Source: JBBITW01 sp037440525
Lineage (GTDB): Bacteria; Desulfobacterota; BSN033; UBA1163
Direction of reading: 5' to 3'
DNA length: 15,629 bases
Assembly (NCBI GenBank): GCA_037440525.1
Contig: JBBITW010000079.1
Location: forward strand, 1 to 15,629
Shown one piece after another: positions 14,827 to 15,629 of this stretch. The position numbers and the translations under genes were made by a program. Below the pieces are notes generated by a model, which was not told the origin of the DNA, ran no database searches, and saw nothing but the letters and a program-made list of their open reading frames with translations. Each line of letters begins with the position of its first letter. Position 1 is the first letter of the stretch.

Positions 14827-14848
14827 AAAAGTGGGGCAGAAAAGTGGG
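14827..14848. repeat. paired AAAAGTGGG direct repeats beside the promoter
   Basis: AAAAGTGGG occurs at 14827-14835 and 14840-14848, a 13-base period. On the minus strand it lies directly upstream of the -35 box (CCCACTTTT twice), a usual place for an activator site. No other copy was noticed in the window. Confidence 0.35.
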
Positions 14849-14890
14849 AGACCTTTGAAAAAGTATTTAAGTTGTAAAATATCTAAATGT

Positions 14891-15629
14891 CTATTTCATC
14901 AAATTAGGTAAAAATAGAGCAATTTGGGGGAAGATCATCAAGATAATTATGCATATTACCATAGCAGGGAGAAAGATAGCTGCTCCCCTGAATATGGTCT
15001 CAAGTGGTACATCTTTCGCTACCCCTGCCACTACAAATGCACTCACTCCTACAGGTGGGGTAATAAGTCCAATCTGTGCCAGCAGTACGATTATCACTCC
15101 GAACCATATAGGATCGAAACCAAGGGCCACAATCACAGGAAAGAAAATAGGCACCGTAAGCATAATCAGTGGTAAAACCTCTATGAAGCAACCTGCAATC
15201 AAATACATTAAAACAATAGCTAAAAAAATAGCAATACGGTGAACAGGAAGCCCACCAATCCATTCTGCCAGCTCAAAAGGGATTTTGGTCACAGCAAGAA
15301 ATCGACCCAAAATCGATGTCCCTGCAAGTATGACAAGTACCATGGAAGTGGTACAGAGTNNNNNNNNNNNNNNNNNNNNNNNNNNNNNNNNNNNNNNCGA
15401 CGCTCCAGCAAGCCGAGGATAAGAGATCCAAAGGTTCCAAGAGCACCAGCCTCAGTAGGAGTAAAAAAACCAGCAAAAAGCCCTCCCATGACCATGGTAA
15501 AGAGTGCTATGGTCTCCCATATATTGATAAGTGATCTTAACCTTTCTTTCCAGGTGGACTTATAACCTGGGGGCCCGAGATGTGGATTTCGTCTAATGAG
15601 AATAATAATGGTGAGGATAAAAAGACCTG
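14891..15629 (-). CDS. dctM: TRAP transporter large permease, DctM type (partial, with N gap)
   Basis: The gene enters from the right edge of the window and ends at 14891. Before the N run it shows the TM region and AGFFTPTEAGALG, the mid-protein DctM signature. After it come TTSMVLVILAG, AGCFIEVLPLIMLTVPIFFP and GLITPPVGVSAFVVAG, the C-terminal half. The right-hand frame (76 codons plus 2 bases) and the left-hand frame (1 base plus 5 codons to an internal Met at 15343) would join in frame only if the gap were a multiple of three. The 38 Ns are not, so the gap size is probably estimated. By comparison with the intact DctM about 15 residues are missing. Matching DctP and DctQ genes would be expected beyond the edge. 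Confidence 0.9.
15360..15397. other. assembly gap (38 Ns)
   Basis: This run of Ns within the DctM gene marks a scaffolding gap. Its length is not a multiple of three although both flanks are clearly one gene, so the true size is likely different (for example 36, 39, 42, 45 or 48 bases). Confidence 0.97.

Noticed and set aside
14949..15242. Plus-strand frames opposite the partial DctM
   Set aside because: The minus strand shows clear DctM motifs; these are antisense shadows.
1..15629. CRISPR array, insertion sequence, transposase or integrase gene
   Set aside because: No regularly spaced repeats of 20 bases or more and no transposase or integrase reading frame were seen.

Overview
The window looks like metagenome-derived DNA of an anaerobic, probably Gram-negative bacterium of moderate to low GC. 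The signs are a tungsten/molybdenum aldehyde oxidoreductase-family enzyme, many 4Fe-4S proteins, TRAP transporters, a Tat-type signal on the binding protein and a run of Ns from scaffolding. A deltaproteobacterial-type lineage is my best guess, weakly supported (the tRNA-Met resembles those I know from that group). No host can be named from the sequence alone.

All protein genes read leftward (minus strand). From the right edge: (1) 15629-14891, the C-terminal half of a TRAP large permease (DctM), interrupted by 38 Ns; (2) an AT-rich spacer with a promoter having a perfect -35 box; (3) 14739-14202, a second DctM fragment that holds only the C-terminal half and needs a +1 frame change next to a site resembling the prfB frameshift signal; (4) an NADH:flavin oxidoreductase/2,4-dienoyl-CoA reductase-type enzyme; (5) an XRE-cupin regulator; (6) a GlcD-like FAD oxidase and (7) a GlcF/HdrD-like CCG iron-sulfur protein; (8-10) an NAD/FAD oxidoreductase, a four-cluster ferredoxin and an AOR-family catalytic subunit, resembling the three-subunit NAD-reducing AOR complex.

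After a 172-base spacer a second unit follows: (11) a D-2-hydroxyacid dehydrogenase, (12-14) a complete TRAP transporter DctP-DctQ-DctM and (15) a small carboxymuconolactone decarboxylase-family protein. Then come a tRNA-Met(CAT) with its own promoter and, beyond its 3' end, 358 bases with tandem GGTGACAG repeats, a long imperfect palindrome and a possible relic ORF, which may be an integration scar.

Together the genes suggest an anaerobic catabolic module. A TRAP system imports an organic acid; a hydroxyacid dehydrogenase, a flavin oxidase/CCG pair, an enoate/dienoyl-type reductase and an AOR complex carry out redox steps; a small-molecule-sensing XRE-cupin protein probably regulates it. The substrate cannot be read from the sequence. 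The most unusual points are the prfB-like frameshift context in the half-size DctM, the altered active-site signatures of the GlcD-like oxidase, and the combination of AOR, ferredoxin, CCG protein and two flavoproteins in one gene run.
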